From contig JAHECP010000027.1 in the NCBI GenBank assembly GCA_024641665.1, positions 11,141 to 47,775 of the forward strand: a stretch of DNA of 36,635 nt. Reading direction: 5' to 3'. The notes beneath the pieces were generated by a model. It was not told the origin of the DNA and searched no databases. It saw nothing but the letters and a program-made list of their open reading frames with translations. Source of the DNA: Acidobacteriota bacterium. GTDB taxonomy: Bacteria; Acidobacteriota; Vicinamibacteria; Vicinamibacterales; JAHECP01. Of this stretch, positions 17,065 to 26,580 are shown one piece after another (the stretch's first letter is position 1; the number at the start of each line of letters is the position of its first letter). The translations under genes were made by a program, and so were the position numbers.

Positions 17065-18396
17065 GTGTCACCTTGCTCACTTCGTCGGTCGATCGCGCGC
17101 GGCCTCGCGGCCGTCGCGCTCGTAGGCGCGTGCGGCGCACCGGCGCTCGCGCAGTCGCCGGATCAGGCGGCAGCCGAGGCGCTGCGCGCCGAGCTCGCGC
17201 GGCTCCGCGAGGAGCTGCAGACCATCCAGCAGACCTACGGCGATCGGCTCGCCTCGCTCGAGGCGCGGCTTGTCGCGCTCGAGGGCCAGGCCCCGCCGGC
17301 TCAGGCGGCACCGCAGGCGCCTCAGGCGCCGCCCACTCCCGCCACGCCACCCGAGGTGGCGGTGCCGGCGGGCGCCGCGGGCGCCGGCGGACCCACCGGG
17401 TCGCTGCCCTTCTACGGCAACGTGGCTTCGATGTCGAAGATCTTCAACCCCGATGTCGCGGTCATCGGCAACATGATCGGCACGGCCGGAAGGAACGACG
17501 TGAGCCCGTCGCCGGGCCTGCAGTTCCAGGAGGCGGAAGCCGGCTTCCAGGCGGTGGTGGATCCGTACGCGCGCGCGGACTTCTTCCTCGGCTTCAGTCC
17601 GGAGGGCGTCGAGATCGAGGAAGGCTACGTGACGTTCACCACGCTGCCGGGCGGCCTGCTCCTCAAGGCTGGAAAGATGTACGGCCAGTTCGGCAAGGTG
17701 AACACGATGCACACGCACGTGCTGAGCTGGGTGGACCGACCGCTGGTGGCCCAGGAGTACTTCGGCGGCGAAGGGCAGTTCTCCGACGCAGGGCTGTCGC
17801 TGTCGAAGCTCATTCTCAACCCGTGGTTCTTCCTGGACGCCTCGGGCGAAGTCTTCAGCGGAAAGGGCGAGAGCTTCTCGGGGCCGAAAGCCGGCGAACT
17901 GCTCTACGTGGGGCGGTTGCGCGGGTACCGCGACCTGTCCGACTCGACCAACCTCGACGTGGGCGCGTCGGCGGCCTACGGCCCGAACGAGCTGCGGGCC
18001 GACGGGCACACGCGGCTCATCGGCGTGGACGCGACGTTCCGGTATCGGCCGCTCCGCCGCGCGATCTACCGGCGGCTCCTCGCGCGGACCGAGCTCATCT
18101 GGAACCGCCGCGACCTCGCGGACGGGCGCGCCTCGACGTTCGGGTACTACGTGAGCGGCGACTACCAGTTCGCGCGGCGGTGGATCGCCGGCGTGCGGTA
18201 CGATTACACCGAGCGACCCGAGGACGCGTCGCTCGTGGACACGGGGAGGTCGCTCGTCCTGACGTACTGGCCGAGCGAGTTCAGCCAGATCCGCGGTCAG
18301 TACCGCCGCACGCGCTACGCCGAGCAGACGACGGCCAACGAGTTCCTGTTCCAGTTCCAGTTCTCCATCGGCGCGCACGGCGCGCATGTTTTTTGA
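17065..18396 (+). CDS. outer-membrane beta-barrel protein with coiled-coil N-terminus
   Basis: Protein of 443 residues. A signal peptide (about 1-30, ending PALAQ) is followed by a heptad-rich segment ALRAELARLREELQTIQQTY, a Pro/Ala linker (about 75-110), and alternating strands typical of porins ending in phenylalanine. GTG 17065 is preferred over GTG 17044 because GGGAGG (17054-17059) sits 5 nt ahead. The porin-like form with an N-terminal coiled coil resembles OprP/OprO-type or other substrate-specific channels. With the neighbouring metal ABC genes, a metal-responsive channel is likely (inference). The last codons overlap an intrinsic terminator. Confidence 0.8.
   Translation: MSPCSLRRSIARGLAAVALVGACGAPALAQSPDQAAAEALRAELARLREELQTIQQTYGDRLASLEARLVALEGQAPPAQAAPQAPQAPPTPATPPEVAVPAGAAGAGGPTGSLPFYGNVASMSKIFNPDVAVIGNMIGTAGRNDVSPSPGLQFQEAEAGFQAVVDPYARADFFLGFSPEGVEIEEGYVTFTTLPGGLLLKAGKMYGQFGKVNTMHTHVLSWVDRPLVAQEYFGGEGQFSDAGLSLSKLILNPWFFLDASGEVFSGKGESFSGPKAGELLYVGRLRGYRDLSDSTNLDVGASAAYGPNELRADGHTRLIGVDATFRYRPLRRAIYRRLLARTELIWNRRDLADGRASTFGYYVSGDYQFARRWIAGVRYDYTERPEDASLVDTGRSLVLTYWPSEFSQIRGQYRRTRYAEQTTANEFLFQFQFSIGAHGAHVF
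18371..18394 (+). terminator. intrinsic terminator overlapping the porin stop
   Basis: GCGCGC (18371-18376), ACG loop, GCGCGC (18380-18385), ATG, then TTTTTT (18389-18394): hairpin plus U-tract. It encodes the last residues of the barrel protein, and the stop TGA uses the final T. A second hairpin GTGGGGC-TCC-GCCCCAC (18398-18414) follows at once. Confidence 0.75.
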
Positions 18397-18487
18397 CGTG
18401 GGGCTCCGCCCCACACCCCGGCTCGGTCGCTCGCGGGGCCCCATCGCCCCGCACCGCTCCCTCGCGGGCCGCGCTGTGCGCGGCCTC

Positions 18488-18543
18488 GCCGTGCTTGCGA
18501 GGGACGTGGCTGTTTGGTACACATTTCGCCGAGCAAGCACGGC
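18488..18543. promoter_or_regulatory. 11-bp inverted repeat before the znuA-like gene
   Basis: GCCGTGCTTGC (18488-18498) and GCAAGCACGGC (18533-18543) are perfect reverse complements 34 bp apart, 26 bp before the GTG start. The loop holds the only A/T-richer segment (TTTGGTACACATTT) with a possible -10. It could be an operator, an attenuator or a REP-like hairpin. Confidence 0.5.
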
Positions 18544-18568
18544 GAACCAGGGGCACCGGGGAGGGATT

Positions 18569-19507
18569 GTGCCGAGATTGCACCGAGTCGGAACCATCCT
18601 CGTCGCGGCGGCGGCCGTCCTCGCGTGGTCGGCGCCCGACGCACGCGCGGCGCTGAAGGTCGTGACCACCACCGAGGACCTCGCGGCGCTCACCCGCGAG
18701 ATCGGCGGCGACAAGGTGGCGGTGGAGGCGCTCGCCCGCGGCTACCAGGACCCCCACTTCGTGGAGGCCAAGCCGAGCTTCATCCTCAAGCTGCACGCGG
18801 CGGACCTGCTCGTGGTCGTCGGCCGCGAGCTGGAGATCGGCTGGCTGCCGCCGCTCATCACCCAGAGCCGCAACGCGAGGATCCAGGTGGGCGCCGAGGG
18901 CTACCTCGACGCCTCGCTCACCGCGCGCATCCTCGAGATCCCCACCGGCCAGATCACGCGGGCCATGGGCGACGTGCACCCGCTCGGCAACCCCCACTAC
19001 TGGCTCGGTTCGGACAACGGCCGACGGGTCGCCAAGGCGGTCCAGGAGAAGCTGGCCGCGCTCACCGGCTCCGACGCCGCCTACTTCGCCGCCCGCTACG
19101 CCGACTTCGACCGGCGGCTGACGGAAGCCGAGCGACGATGGCAGAGCCTGATGGAGCCGTACGCCGGCGTGAAGGTCGTGACGTACCACCGGTCGTGGCC
19201 CAACTTCGCCGAGGAGTTCAAGCTCGATGTCGTCGGCTACGTGGAGCCCAAGCCGGGCATCCCGCCGTCGCCGGCGCACACGCTGGGTCTCATCCAAGAC
19301 ATGAAGCGGCAGGCGGTGAAGATCATCCTGGTCGAGCCGTATTTCGACCTCAAGACGCCGAACGCCATCGCCCGCGAGACCGGCGCCAGGGTGCTCGTGA
19401 TGCTGCCCTCGGTCGGCGGCGAGAAGCAGGTGGCGACGTACTTCGACCTCTTCGACTACGATTTGCAGCTGCTCGTGTCGGCGATCAAGGAAACGGGCGC
19501 AAAGTAG
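18569..19507 (+). CDS. metal ABC transporter substrate-binding protein (ZnuA/TroA-like)
   Basis: Periplasmic cluster A-I binding protein of 312 residues with a signal peptide (about 1-28) and the three His ligands of the family: His63 in YQDPHFVEAKPS, His143 in GNPHYWLG and His207 in VVTYHRSWPNF, with an acidic C-terminal ligand in VEPYFD (Glu256/Asp260). The His/Asp-rich zinc-sensing loop of ZnuA is missing, so zinc or manganese are both possible. GTG 18569 follows a GGGGAGGG ribosome-binding site. The permease starts 6 nt after its stop. Confidence 0.92.
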   Translation: MPRLHRVGTILVAAAAVLAWSAPDARAALKVVTTTEDLAALTREIGGDKVAVEALARGYQDPHFVEAKPSFILKLHAADLLVVVGRELEIGWLPPLITQSRNARIQVGAEGYLDASLTARILEIPTGQITRAMGDVHPLGNPHYWLGSDNGRRVAKAVQEKLAALTGSDAAYFAARYADFDRRLTEAERRWQSLMEPYAGVKVVTYHRSWPNFAEEFKLDVVGYVEPKPGIPPSPAHTLGLIQDMKRQAVKIILVEPYFDLKTPNAIARETGARVLVMLPSVGGEKQVATYFDLFDYDLQLLVSAIKETGAK

Positions 19508-19513
19508 GACGAC

Positions 19514-20368
19514 ATGGACCTGATGCTGATCCTGCAGTTCCTGGCCGCGCCGTTCGTCGCGAGCCTCATCCTGACGGGCATCCACGCCTACCTGGGGGTG
19601 CACGTCGTCGAGCGGGGCGTCATCTTCGTGGACCTGTCGCTCGCGCAGATCGCGGCGCTCGGCGCGACGATCGCGCTGCTGCTGCCGTTCTCGGGCGGCG
19701 ACCCGCACCACCCGTCGGTCTACTGGATCAGCCTCGGGTTCACGTTCGTCGGCGCGGCCATCTTCTCGACGATCCGCAGCCGCCGCGCCCGCATCCCGCA
19801 GGAGGCCATCATCGGCATCGTCTACGCGGTCGCCTCGGCCGCCGCGATCCTGGCGATGAGCAAGTCCACCTCGCAGGCCGAGCACCTCAAGGACATGCTG
19901 GTCGGCAACATCCTGGCCGTGTCGTGGGTCGACGTCGGCAAGACCGCCGCGCTCTACGGCCTCATCGGCCTCTTCCACTACGTGTTCCGCCGGAAGTTCC
20001 TCGCCATCTCGATGAGCCACGAGCAGGCGGAGGCCGACGGCGTCGCGGTGCGTTTCTGGGACTTCCTCTTCTACGCCTCGTTCGGCTTCGTCGTCACCTC
20101 CTCGGTGTCGATTGCCGGCGTGCTGCTCGTCTTCTGCTACCTCATCGTGCCCTCGGTCGCGGCCATGCTCTACGCCGACCGCATCGGGCCGCGGCTGGCG
20201 ATCGGCTGGTCGATGGGCACGCTGGTGTCGGCGCTCGGCGTCTACCTGTCGCTCGTGCTGGACCTGCCGACCGGCGCCACCATCGTGTGTACCTTCGGCC
20301 TGGTGCTGATCCTCATGGCCGTCGCCCGGCCCTTCGTCCAGCGAGGCGCGGCGACGCAAGGGGCCTGA
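19514..20368 (+). CDS. metal ABC transporter permease (ZnuB/TroC-like)
   Basis: Inner-membrane permease of 284 residues with eight or so helices and ABC-3 family features: ERGVIFVDLSLAQIAALGATIALLL near the N-terminus, IPQEAIIGIVYAVASAAAIL and a C-terminal GVLLVFCYLIVPSVAAMLYADR block. It pairs with the upstream binding protein for Zn or Mn import. A matching ATPase (ZnuC) is not in this operon: the next gene encodes a zinc-ribbon protein. The ATPase must be encoded elsewhere. Confidence 0.93.
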   Translation: MDLMLILQFLAAPFVASLILTGIHAYLGVHVVERGVIFVDLSLAQIAALGATIALLLPFSGGDPHHPSVYWISLGFTFVGAAIFSTIRSRRARIPQEAIIGIVYAVASAAAILAMSKSTSQAEHLKDMLVGNILAVSWVDVGKTAALYGLIGLFHYVFRRKFLAISMSHEQAEADGVAVRFWDFLFYASFGFVVTSSVSIAGVLLVFCYLIVPSVAAMLYADRIGPRLAIGWSMGTLVSALGVYLSLVLDLPTGATIVCTFGLVLILMAVARPFVQRGAATQGA

Positions 20369-20398
20369 GGATCGGACAGGCTCGAGCGGGAGCGACGG

Positions 20399-20686
20399 AT
20401 GATCTGCAGGCAGTGCGGGACGGAGATCGCCGACAAGGCCATTGTGTGCTACCGGTGCGGCGCCGCGACCGCCGAGCCGGCGCGCCGGCCGGCTCCGGCC
20501 GCCTCCGGCGGCCGATGGCGTCTGGGGCTGGTCATGGCGGCCATCATGCTGGCCATCATCGGCGTGGCGGTGGTGGCGCTGCCCAGGATGCCCGAGGGCT
20601 GGCCGCGCGTGGCGGGCTACGCCGCGGTCGTGCTCGTGACCTTCGGCGTGGTCGTCACCCTGGCCCGCCTGCGGTTCCGGCGCTGA
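20399..20686 (+). CDS. zinc-ribbon double-membrane-span protein
   Basis: Protein of 95 residues: a zinc ribbon MICRQCGTEIADKAIVCYRCG (CxxC-x12-CxxC) followed by a proline-rich linker and two membrane helices (about 40-60 and 66-88). The zinc-ribbon/TM form is common in Acidobacteria and has no assigned function. It trails the metal permease by 30 bp and is probably co-transcribed; a link to metal status is suggestive only. A structured repeat follows its stop. Confidence 0.78.
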   Translation: MICRQCGTEIADKAIVCYRCGAATAEPARRPAPAASGGRWRLGLVMAAIMLAIIGVAVVALPRMPEGWPRVAGYAAVVLVTFGVVVTLARLRFRR

Positions 20687-20690
20687 CGCG

Positions 20691-20791
20691 AGCGGTCAGC
20701 CGTCAGCCGGCAGGGGTCAGCAGGAGCATCCTGCCACGGCTGCGGAGTGACAGCGTCGCAGGCTCTACCTGACCCCTGACTACTGACCGCT
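20691..20791. repeat. nested inverted-repeat element (GGTCAG/CTGACC family)
   Basis: Two perfect 9-bp pairs form the trunk: AGCGGTCAG (20691-20699) with CTGACCGCT (20783-20791), and AGGGGTCAG (20712-20720) with CTGACCCCT (20769-20777). Inside lie two short hairpins, CAGGA-gca-TCCTG (20721-20733) and CTGCG...CGCAG (20740-20761). The result is a branched, cruciform-like fold. Related CTGACCCCTG text occurs at 32160-32185. Possibly a REP/MITE-like element or a terminator. Confidence 0.8.
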
Positions 20792-20869
20792 GCCCCCTGG
20801 GCCCCGGCCCGTGGTTGCCTGCGTCCTCGGCGTTCAGCTACACTGCACGCGTATCCCGGATCGCCCCTG

Positions 20870-22486
20870 ATGCCCGACGCGCGCCTCGAAGTCACCGACG
20901 CCTCCGGCCGCCGCCTCGTGCCCGTGGACCAGCACCCGTTCACGATCGGCCGGCGCGACGGCAACGCCCTGCGCCTGATGGGCACGGAGGTCTCGCGCGA
21001 TCACGCGGAGATCGTCGCGGAGGCCGGGCGCTACGTGATCCGCGACCGCGGCTCCCGCTACGGCACCTTCGTCAACGACGAGGCCGTCACCGAGCGGGCG
21101 CTGGCCCACGGCGACCGGATCCGTCTCGGCCGGAGCGGCGGCGCCGACCTCGTCTTCATGATGGCCGAGAGCGCCGCGGTCGCCGACCGCGCCACGACCA
21201 GCGCCATCGGCGACCTGCGCCAGGTGGCGGCACTGCTCGAGGGCCTGCGCGCGCTGGGCTCGGGCCGCGTCCTCGACGACGTGCTGGCGCTGGTGCTCGA
21301 TGCGGCGATCGAGGTGACCAACGCCGAGCGCGGCTTCATCATGCTCGGCGCGCCGGACGGCGAGCTCGAGTTCAAGATGGGGCGCGGCCACGGCCGCGCC
21401 ACCCTCCCGGGCGGCACCTTCGCGACCAGCCGCAAAATCCCCGAACAGGTCTACCGGACGGGCGAGCCGAAGATCGTCGCCGACCTGCTCGACGGCGACC
21501 TGGCCAACGTGCACGTCGGCACCGTGGCGCTCGGCATCCGCAACGTCCAGTGCGTGCCGCTCCGCCTCGTGCGCTATCTCGACCGCGGCGAGGTGCCGGG
21601 CGAAGAGAAGCGCATCGGCGTGCTCTACCTCGACAGCCGAGAGAAGGGCACCTTCCTGGCCAACTCCACGCGCAGCGCGCTCGAGGCGCTCGCCTCCGAG
21701 GCGGCCGTCGCGATCGAGAACGCGCGGCTCTACAAGGAGACGCTCGAGAAGGCGCGCCTCGAGCAGGAGATGCGCATCGCGGCGGAGATCCAGAAGGCGC
21801 TGCTGCCCGACGGGAGCCACACGGGCGGCTTCTACCACGCGGCCGCCGCGACCATCGCCTGCCGCTCGATTGGCGGCGACTTCTTCGACTACCTCGATCT
21901 GCCTGACGGCCACTTCGGCTTCGCGCTCGGCGACGTGGCGGGCAAGGGGCCGCCGGCGGCCCTGCTGAGCGCCATGATGCAGGGCATCTTCGCGGCGCAG
22001 GCGACGCAGAGCGAAGGACCGGCGGTGTCGGTGCGGCGGGTCAACCTGGCGCTGTTCCGCCGCGGCATCGAGTCGCGCTTCGTCACGCTCTTCTATGGCA
22101 TGCTCACCGACGACGGGCGGCTGACCTACTGCAACGGCGGGCACAACCCGCCGATGCTGGTGTCGCGCCAGGGCGTGCGCCGGCTCGAGACCGGCGGACC
22201 GATCGTCGGGCTGTTCGAGCACGCCGCATTCGACGAGGAGACGCTCGCGCTCGAGCCGGGTGACTGCCTGGTGACGTTCACCGACGGCGTGTCGGAAGCG
22301 CTCAGCAAGGACGGCGAGGAGTTCGGCGACGCGCGCATCCTCGCGTGCCTCGCCGACCACGGCGGCGCGGATCCGCAGACGCTGCTGCGGCACCTCTTCG
22401 ACTGCGTACAGCAGTTCACCGCCGGCGCGCCGCAGAGCGACGACGTCACGGCGCTCGTGGTGAGGTACGAGGGAAGGAAGATTTGA
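20870..22486 (+). CDS. FHA-GAF-SpoIIE/PP2C phosphatase
   Basis: Signalling protein of 538 residues. An N-terminal FHA domain (about 5-95) shows FTIGRRDGNAL, EVSRDHAEI and the GSRYGTFVND motif for phosphothreonine binding. A GAF domain spans about 125-290. A short helical linker (LEKARLEQEMRIAAEIQKALLPDG) leads to a PP2C/SpoIIE phosphatase (about 305-535) with GGDFFDYLDLPDG, FALGDVAGKGPPAALLSA and LVTFTDGVSEA, which hold the Asp metal ligands. This is the RsbU/RsbP-type partner-switch layout, likely controlling an anti-sigma/anti-anti-sigma pair encoded elsewhere, with FHA allowing kinase cross-talk. It ends next to a palindromic repeat. Confidence 0.93.
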   Translation: MPDARLEVTDASGRRLVPVDQHPFTIGRRDGNALRLMGTEVSRDHAEIVAEAGRYVIRDRGSRYGTFVNDEAVTERALAHGDRIRLGRSGGADLVFMMAESAAVADRATTSAIGDLRQVAALLEGLRALGSGRVLDDVLALVLDAAIEVTNAERGFIMLGAPDGELEFKMGRGHGRATLPGGTFATSRKIPEQVYRTGEPKIVADLLDGDLANVHVGTVALGIRNVQCVPLRLVRYLDRGEVPGEEKRIGVLYLDSREKGTFLANSTRSALEALASEAAVAIENARLYKETLEKARLEQEMRIAAEIQKALLPDGSHTGGFYHAAAATIACRSIGGDFFDYLDLPDGHFGFALGDVAGKGPPAALLSAMMQGIFAAQATQSEGPAVSVRRVNLALFRRGIESRFVTLFYGMLTDDGRLTYCNGGHNPPMLVSRQGVRRLETGGPIVGLFEHAAFDEETLALEPGDCLVTFTDGVSEALSKDGEEFGDARILACLADHGGADPQTLLRHLFDCVQQFTAGAPQSDDVTALVVRYEGRKI

Positions 22487-22488
22487 GA

Positions 22489-22597
22489 GAATGTTGAATG
22501 CCGAATGTGGAATGTCGAAGTCGACATTCGGCACTCCGCATTCGAAGTTCCATGTTCGACATTCGACATTCGACATTCGGCATTCGACATCGAGGTG
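22489..22597. repeat. ATTCGACATTC palindromic repeat element
   Basis: Left arm 22496-22519 and right arm 22562-22585 are reverse complements over 24 bp with one mismatch; both are built of GAATG(T/C)CG units, and additional units (CATTCGACATTC) extend the right arm to 22592. The element fills the whole space between two genes and ends 3-8 bp before the GTG of the next gene. The same family borders lon at 1-65. Confidence 0.85.
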
Positions 22598-22599
22598 CC

Positions 22600-23817
22600 G
22601 TGTCCCATCCGCTCATCTACGACTGGAACCGCACCAACGAGGCGACGGCGCGCGAGGTGATGCTCGACGACGAGACGCTGCGCGACGGGCTGCAGTCGCC
22701 CTCGGTGCGAAGTCCCGCGATCGAGCAGAAGCTCCGGCTGCTGCACCTGATGGACGAGCTGGGGATCGACACGGCCGACATCGGGCTGCCGGGCGCGGGG
22801 CCCCATGTCGTGGCCGACGTGGAGCGGCTGGCGCGCGAGATCGTGGACCAGCGCCTGCGGATTACGCCCAACTGCGCCGCCCGCACGCTCGAGGCCGACA
22901 TCAAGCCGATCGTCGAGATCTCGCACCGGGTGGGGGTGCCGATCGAGTGCTGCGCGTTCATCGGGTCGAGCCCCATTCGGCGCTACGCCGAGGACTGGAC
23001 GATCGATCAGCTCCTGAAGCGGACGGAGGAGGCCGTGAGCTTCGCCGTGCGCGAGGGCGTGCCGGTGATGTACGTGACCGAGGACACCACACGCGCCGAT
23101 CCCGACACGCTGCGTCTCCTGTACTCGACGGCGATTCGTGCCGGGGCGGCGCGGGTGTGCGTGGCCGACACCGTGGGGCACGCGACACCGGTCGGCGCCG
23201 GGGCCGTGGTGCGCTTCGTGGCGGGCATCGTGGAGGAGTGCGGCGGGGGCGTGGGCATCGACTGGCACGGCCACCGGGATCGCGGGCTCGACGTGATGAA
23301 CGCCATTGCGGCCATGGAGGCCGGCGCGACGCGGCTGCACGGCACCGCGCTCGGCATCGGCGAGCGGGTCGGCAACACGCCGATGGACCTGATCCTCGTC
23401 AACCTGGTGCTGATGGGCTACGTCGAGCGCGACCTGACGAAGCTCGGCGAGTACTGCGGGCTCGCGTCGGAGGCCTGCGGCGTGCCGGTGCCCGCCAACT
23501 ACCCGGTGCTCGGGCGCGACGCGTTCCGCACCGCGACCGGGGTGCACGCCGCGGCCGTCATCAAGGCCATCCGGAAGCGCGATACGGCGCTGACCGACGC
23601 CGTGTACTCGAGCGTGCCGGCGCACATGGTGGGACGCGAGCAGGAGATCGAGATCGGCCCCATGTCCGGCAAGTCCAACGTCGTCTACTGGTTGGAGAAG
23701 CGCGGGATCACCGCATCCGATGAGCTCGTGGACCGCATCTTCGCGAGGGCCAAGTCGTCGACGACGGTCCTCACCGAGGCGGAGATCCGCGAGGAGATCG
23801 ACCGCCCGCCGTCCTAG
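22600..23817 (+). CDS. LeuA/homocitrate-synthase-family (HMGL-like) enzyme
   Basis: TIM-barrel acyltransferase of about 405 residues in the 2-isopropylmalate/homocitrate synthase group. It shows LDDETLRDGLQSPSV near the N-terminus (the family LRDGxQ), VADTVGHATPVG, the metal-binding WHGHRDRG and the C-terminal HAAAVIKAIR segment. Such enzymes condense acetyl-CoA with a 2-oxo acid using a divalent metal. The regulatory C-terminal LeuA domain is absent, so this is not a standard full-length LeuA (about 500 residues). GTG 22600 is chosen because earlier in-frame ATGs would translate the repeat. Exact substrate unknown. Confidence 0.88.
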   Translation: MSHPLIYDWNRTNEATAREVMLDDETLRDGLQSPSVRSPAIEQKLRLLHLMDELGIDTADIGLPGAGPHVVADVERLAREIVDQRLRITPNCAARTLEADIKPIVEISHRVGVPIECCAFIGSSPIRRYAEDWTIDQLLKRTEEAVSFAVREGVPVMYVTEDTTRADPDTLRLLYSTAIRAGAARVCVADTVGHATPVGAGAVVRFVAGIVEECGGGVGIDWHGHRDRGLDVMNAIAAMEAGATRLHGTALGIGERVGNTPMDLILVNLVLMGYVERDLTKLGEYCGLASEACGVPVPANYPVLGRDAFRTATGVHAAAVIKAIRKRDTALTDAVYSSVPAHMVGREQEIEIGPMSGKSNVVYWLEKRGITASDELVDRIFARAKSSTTVLTEAEIREEIDRPPS

Positions 23818-23903
23818 CTGCCGTCCCGCTGCCGTCCCTGCCCACGATCACCACGATGGCGCGAAGGACGGCACGCGGCCATCACGACATCACGAAAGAC
23901 GAA

Positions 23904-24182
23904 TCACCACGAAGGGCACGAAGCCCACGGAAGCCGGCGGTGCGTGGCGGCCTGCGCGCCCTGCGGGCGCACCGGGGCGGCGACGGGCGCGTGCAAGAAC
24001 GCGCGCCTCGCAGCTTCTCGAGCGCACCCGCGCTCTTGCGCGCGCCCGTCACCGCCCCGGTCCAGCGGCCTGGCCGGTCGATCGGGTGACGGCCAGGCCG
24101 CGCAGGCCGCCCCGACGGCCGGCGTCAGCCGATCGCGTCCGCAGCGTGACAGCCCCCGTGGCCTTCGCATTCTTCGTGGTTG
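23904..24182. repeat. 279-bp nested palindromic element
   Basis: Most of this gene-free stretch is one imperfect palindrome. Outer arms 23904-23930 and 24155-24180 are CCACGAAGG/CTTCGTGG-type repeats. Next inward, GGCGGCCTGCGCG (23946-23958) pairs with 24099-24111; then 23971-23998 pairs with 24034-24061 over 28 bp with two mismatches. A side hairpin GGCCTGGCCG/CGGCCAGGCC is at 24067-24099. Two copies of GCAGCGTGACAGC (24141, 24201) lie exactly 60 bp apart. No ORF is credible. MITE-like element or large RNA/cruciform structure are options. Confidence 0.85.
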
Positions 24183-24212
24183 ACGTACGTGAGCACGATC
24201 GCAGCGTGACAG

Positions 24213-25099
24213 CTACTTCTGTCCCTCGAGGTACGCCTCGATGTGGGGCAGGGCGTCGAGCAGCACGTCGCCGACGACCTGCAGGCTGTCGGCGGAGACC
24301 TTGTCGACGGTGTCGGCGCTCGTGTGCCAGGGCGGGTACTCGAGGTCGATGAGATCGACCGACGGCACGCCGGCCTGGAGGAACTCCATGTGGTCGTCCT
24401 CGATGAAGGTGGTGCTGTCGAGGAAGTGCCGCTGGTGGCCGAGGTGCCGGGCCGACGCCCACACGAGGTCGGTGAGCCAGCTCGTCGAGTTGCCCTCGCG
24501 GTGCAGGCCGAGGTCGCGGTCGCCGATCATGTCCACGAGGATGAGCGCCTTCAGGCCGGCCAGCGTGCCGTCGGCGCGCGCGGCCTGGACGTAGTGCCGG
24601 CTGCCGTAGGTGTGATCGGTGCCGGTCCATTCGCCGACCGCCTCCTCGCCGTCGAGGAAGAGCAGCTCGACGGTGAACGGGTTCTTGCGTCCCTTCAGCG
24701 CGCGCGCCATCTCCAGCACGAACGCGGCGCTCGACCCGCCGTCGTTGGCCCCCACGAAGTCGAAGGCGGCGAAGCGCTTGGTGTCGTAGTGGCCCGCGAT
24801 CGCGATCCGGTCCGCCCGCTCGCCGGGAATCGTGGCGATCACGTTGGCCATCGGGATCGTACCGGCCGGCGTGACGGCGTCGAACGGCTGCTCGCGGACC
24901 GCGATGCCGGCCGCGCGGAGCTGGTCCTCCAGGTACTTGCGCGTCTGGGCCGCCTGCGGCGAGCCCGACGGCCGGGGGCCGATTAGCACCAGCTTGCGCA
25001 GGTCCTCGAAGGCGCGCGCGCCGTCGAAGCGGGACGCCGGCTGCGCGCACAGCGCGGCGGCCGGAAGGGCGAGGAGGAGCAGCGCCAGACGCGTCGGGG

Positions 25100-25103
<4 letters not shown>
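24213..25103 (-). CDS. secreted M28-family, glutaminyl-cyclase-like enzyme
   Basis: Exported protein of 296 residues with a signal peptide (about 1-20). The M28 fold motifs are AGHYDTK (His105/Asp107), GANDGGSS (Asp121), LDGEEA (Glu153, Glu154), LVDMIGD (Asp191), and IEDDHMEFLQAGVP with Asp237, then YPPWHTSADT (Trp259, His260). Trp159, the EDDH motif and WHT together match animal-type glutaminyl-peptide cyclotransferases better than ordinary aminopeptidases, so N-terminal pyroglutamate formation on exported proteins is plausible. The ATG overlaps the citrate synthase stop by 4 nt (coupled). Confidence 0.88.
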
Positions 25104-26379
<1,276 letters not shown>

Positions 26380-26395
<16 letters not shown>

Positions 26396-26580
26396 CGGTC
26401 GGTGGGGGACGGCTCGTCGGTTGCGCCGGGGTCCGGGGGCACGTCCTCGCCGGGAACGCGGTACTCGCCGCCCAGCCACCGGCCGAGGTCGGCCATCTTG
26501 CAGCGCTCGCTGCAGAACGGCTGCCAGGGCGCGGCCGCCGGCCGGCGCCGGCAATAGGGGCACGCGTCGCTGGCCTTCAT
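26380..26580 (-). CDS. yacG: YacG-like zinc-binding protein (DNA gyrase inhibitor family)
   Basis: Protein of 66 residues with the YacG zinc motif CPYCRRRP...[24 protein letters not shown]: CxxC then CxxxC with the conserved KxxDLGxWL segment. YacG binds gyrase and blocks its activity in Escherichia coli. The C-terminal proline/aspartate-rich tail overlaps the start of gltA. A TAGAAT -10-like box (26587-26592, minus strand) is only 6 nt before the ATG, another possibly leaderless start. Confidence 0.87.

Noticed and set aside
22498-22599. Earlier starts for the LeuA-like gene
   Set aside because: They would translate the ATTCGACATTC repeat into a repetitive peptide; homology begins after GTG 22600.
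23904-24182. Insertion sequence
   Set aside because: Inverted repeats are present but no transposase frame; kept as a repeat element only.
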